Positions 62,753 through 64,000 of a stretch of DNA of 64,000 nt are shown piece by piece. How positions within the stretch are numbered: position 1 is the first letter of the stretch; each line of letters opens with the position of its first letter. The stretch is from Schistocerca nitens (lineage: Eukaryota > Arthropoda > Insecta > Orthoptera > Acrididae): positions 350,405,234-350,469,233 of the forward strand of contig NC_064622.1 of assembly GCF_023898315.1 (NCBI RefSeq), given 5' to 3'. The notes under the pieces are model-generated. The model was not told where the DNA came from and did not search any database. It was given only the letters and a program-made list of their open reading frames with translations. The position numbers were made by a program, and so were the translations under genes.

Positions 62753-64000
62753 ATCATTTATGTATCGTTAATTTAGTTCCCAATATTATTATTACTGTTA
62801 TTATATGTTATGTTAACTTTGTATTTCGCAAACTTGCCATCAGCCAGACAATTTAACTAAAGGTTCATAAGTGCCTAATTTAGGGCGTGTAATGTGACAT
62901 GAGTGGTTCACCTCTTAGACAAGTTTGAGCCAAGACATTTCGACGAAGAGGAACCGCCTGAACATCTTTGGGATGTTAGCTTGCAAGGGATATCCAACTA
63001 TCTCAGATCAGATGGGGTGTGCTGGGTGGGCCCATACATACTCTCAGATATTAAAAAGGGTTCGTATTTGCTTTTACAGCACAACAGGAATATCTTGCAG
63101 TCAGTAGCCTACACACTTTAGCGTTCCACCCAGAGCTTCGCTAGCCTGCCACTGTTCACTATTTACCCTTTGATGAATGTCAACTGGGCAGACCAGAGGA
63201 TTTGGAATGCTTTGCCACACTGGGTATCCTAAGCGACGTCATAGGCATCAGATTTGTTGCTTAATTTGCCACAAGTGTCTCAATACCACTATTAGCCAGG
63301 ACAGCATCCCAAAATCTGCTGACTGTAGCTGACGAAAATCCCAACTGTTGTCGGAAAATGACCACTTCTACCAGCAATCGTACACAACAGACGCAGTGTC
63401 CATTCTTTTTCACCTGCACTCAACTATATAAATACGCCACTGATCTGAGTAGTCACTTGACATAGTCCAGGTACTGCCGATTCACTGCTCCAGACAGTCC
63501 CTCACTCTTCAGTGATTGGAAGACTGCTGACTATTTGCAACAGTCACTAATTTAAATTCCGATAGGCAATTGTGTGCTCTGACAGCGTGAAACTAAACTA
63601 TAAAGGCAGCTGACGCTATACTAGGAACTTCCAAATACACATACCTATTAGAGATCTGAAAAGCACTACTCCACACAAATATATCAACAGCTACTTCTCA
63701 CTTCCAAAGAGAAACATGTATCAAAACAAGAAAATTAGGCTCTCTATATAAACTAAGAATGACTTCTGCTTTTGTTTACTGGTTTTGCTATGGACTAGAG
63801 CACTACACAGCAAGCCATTGCTTGTTGTTATTCTACTGGACTACTTCTGTATTGCCAATAACTCCAAAAGGTACTCAGCGTACTATGAACTTCATAACCA
63901 ACCAAAACTTACACATACAACACCCTCCCCCCCTCCCCCACCAACATACTGGCCAGTCAAGTGGCCTGTGGAAATACTCTACTGGCTTATTGCCTTGTTA
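62753..64000. other. Unclassified DNA
   Basis: A 72-codon open frame at 62903-63121 shows no motif. A C-rich stretch (CCCTCCCCCCCTCCCCC) lies at about 63925-63942. No gene recognised. Confidence 0.3.

Noticed and set aside
1-64000. Search for a bacterial-type defence, operon or CRISPR system
   Set aside because: All recognisable coding is from eukaryotic transposable elements; no operon structure or ribosome-binding pattern is present.

Overview
The window looks like a repeat-dominated stretch of a large insect genome, most likely an orthopteran such as a locust (Schistocerca). That placement rests on my recognising several repeat families: a tRNA-headed SINE with the 3' tail AGTGCTCAGAGCCATTTGAA, a second tRNA-type SINE (17.9 kb), RTE-type LINEs whose 3' end carries an actggtttgatg tail, and a short inverted-repeat element at 2.9 kb. 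No database search was possible. I see no intact multi-domain host gene. The only host-derived pieces I can argue for are a possible short first exon at about 17.03-17.38 kb (minus strand) and a fragment of a Rab4 small-GTPase sequence at 30.53-30.74 kb.

Layout. 1-6 kb: AT-rich DNA with tRNA-like repeats, a short inverted-repeat element and a CR1-like LINE 3' end. 6-8 kb: LTR-like debris and a degraded Jockey-like LINE (minus). 8.16-12.52 kb: an RTE-type LINE (plus) split by a fossil Gypsy-type LTR element (about 8.72-11.86 kb). 13.04-14.41 kb: a degraded Tc1 transposon. 15-22.4 kb: mostly unclassified DNA with a LINE C-terminal remnant, the putative host exon, a complete SINE and a 38-bp SINE tail bounded by a perfect 14-bp duplication.

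22.4-38.7 kb holds the centrepiece, a fossil Gypsy-type LTR retroelement with 1039- and 1026-bp LTRs and ATAT target duplications. It is swollen to over 16 kb by later insertions: an LTR-like block in gag, a SINE in the integrase region (13-bp duplication), and a near full-length RTE LINE (30.78-36.93 kb). That LINE carries a composite of 438-bp tRNA-Thr-like units (13-bp duplication), and the composite carries a 1422-bp Tc1-like transposon with an intact 340-codon transposase. A Rab4 gene fragment sits between the integrase region and the LINE.

40-45.2 kb: two more nests. A 5'-truncated RTE LINE contains a second, near-identical copy of the 1422-bp Tc1 element. A Jockey-like LINE with 16-bp duplications contains a 1548-bp mariner-superfamily element with 168-bp terminal inverted repeats and an intact 361-codon transposase. 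45.4-50.4 kb: a nearly complete CR1-like LINE (PHD-like finger plus SGNH esterase ORF1; endonuclease-RT ORF2; AATA-repeat tail). 50.4-64 kb: remnants of at least five mariner/Tc1-type transposases, a hAT transposase C-terminus, CR1- and RTE-type LINE pieces and a small inverted-repeat element.

The genes here do not form a host pathway. They are selfish elements at different ages. The Tc1 pair and the 42.9-kb mariner are youngest; the RTE LINE and CR1-like LINE are intermediate; the LTR elements and most transposase remnants are oldest.
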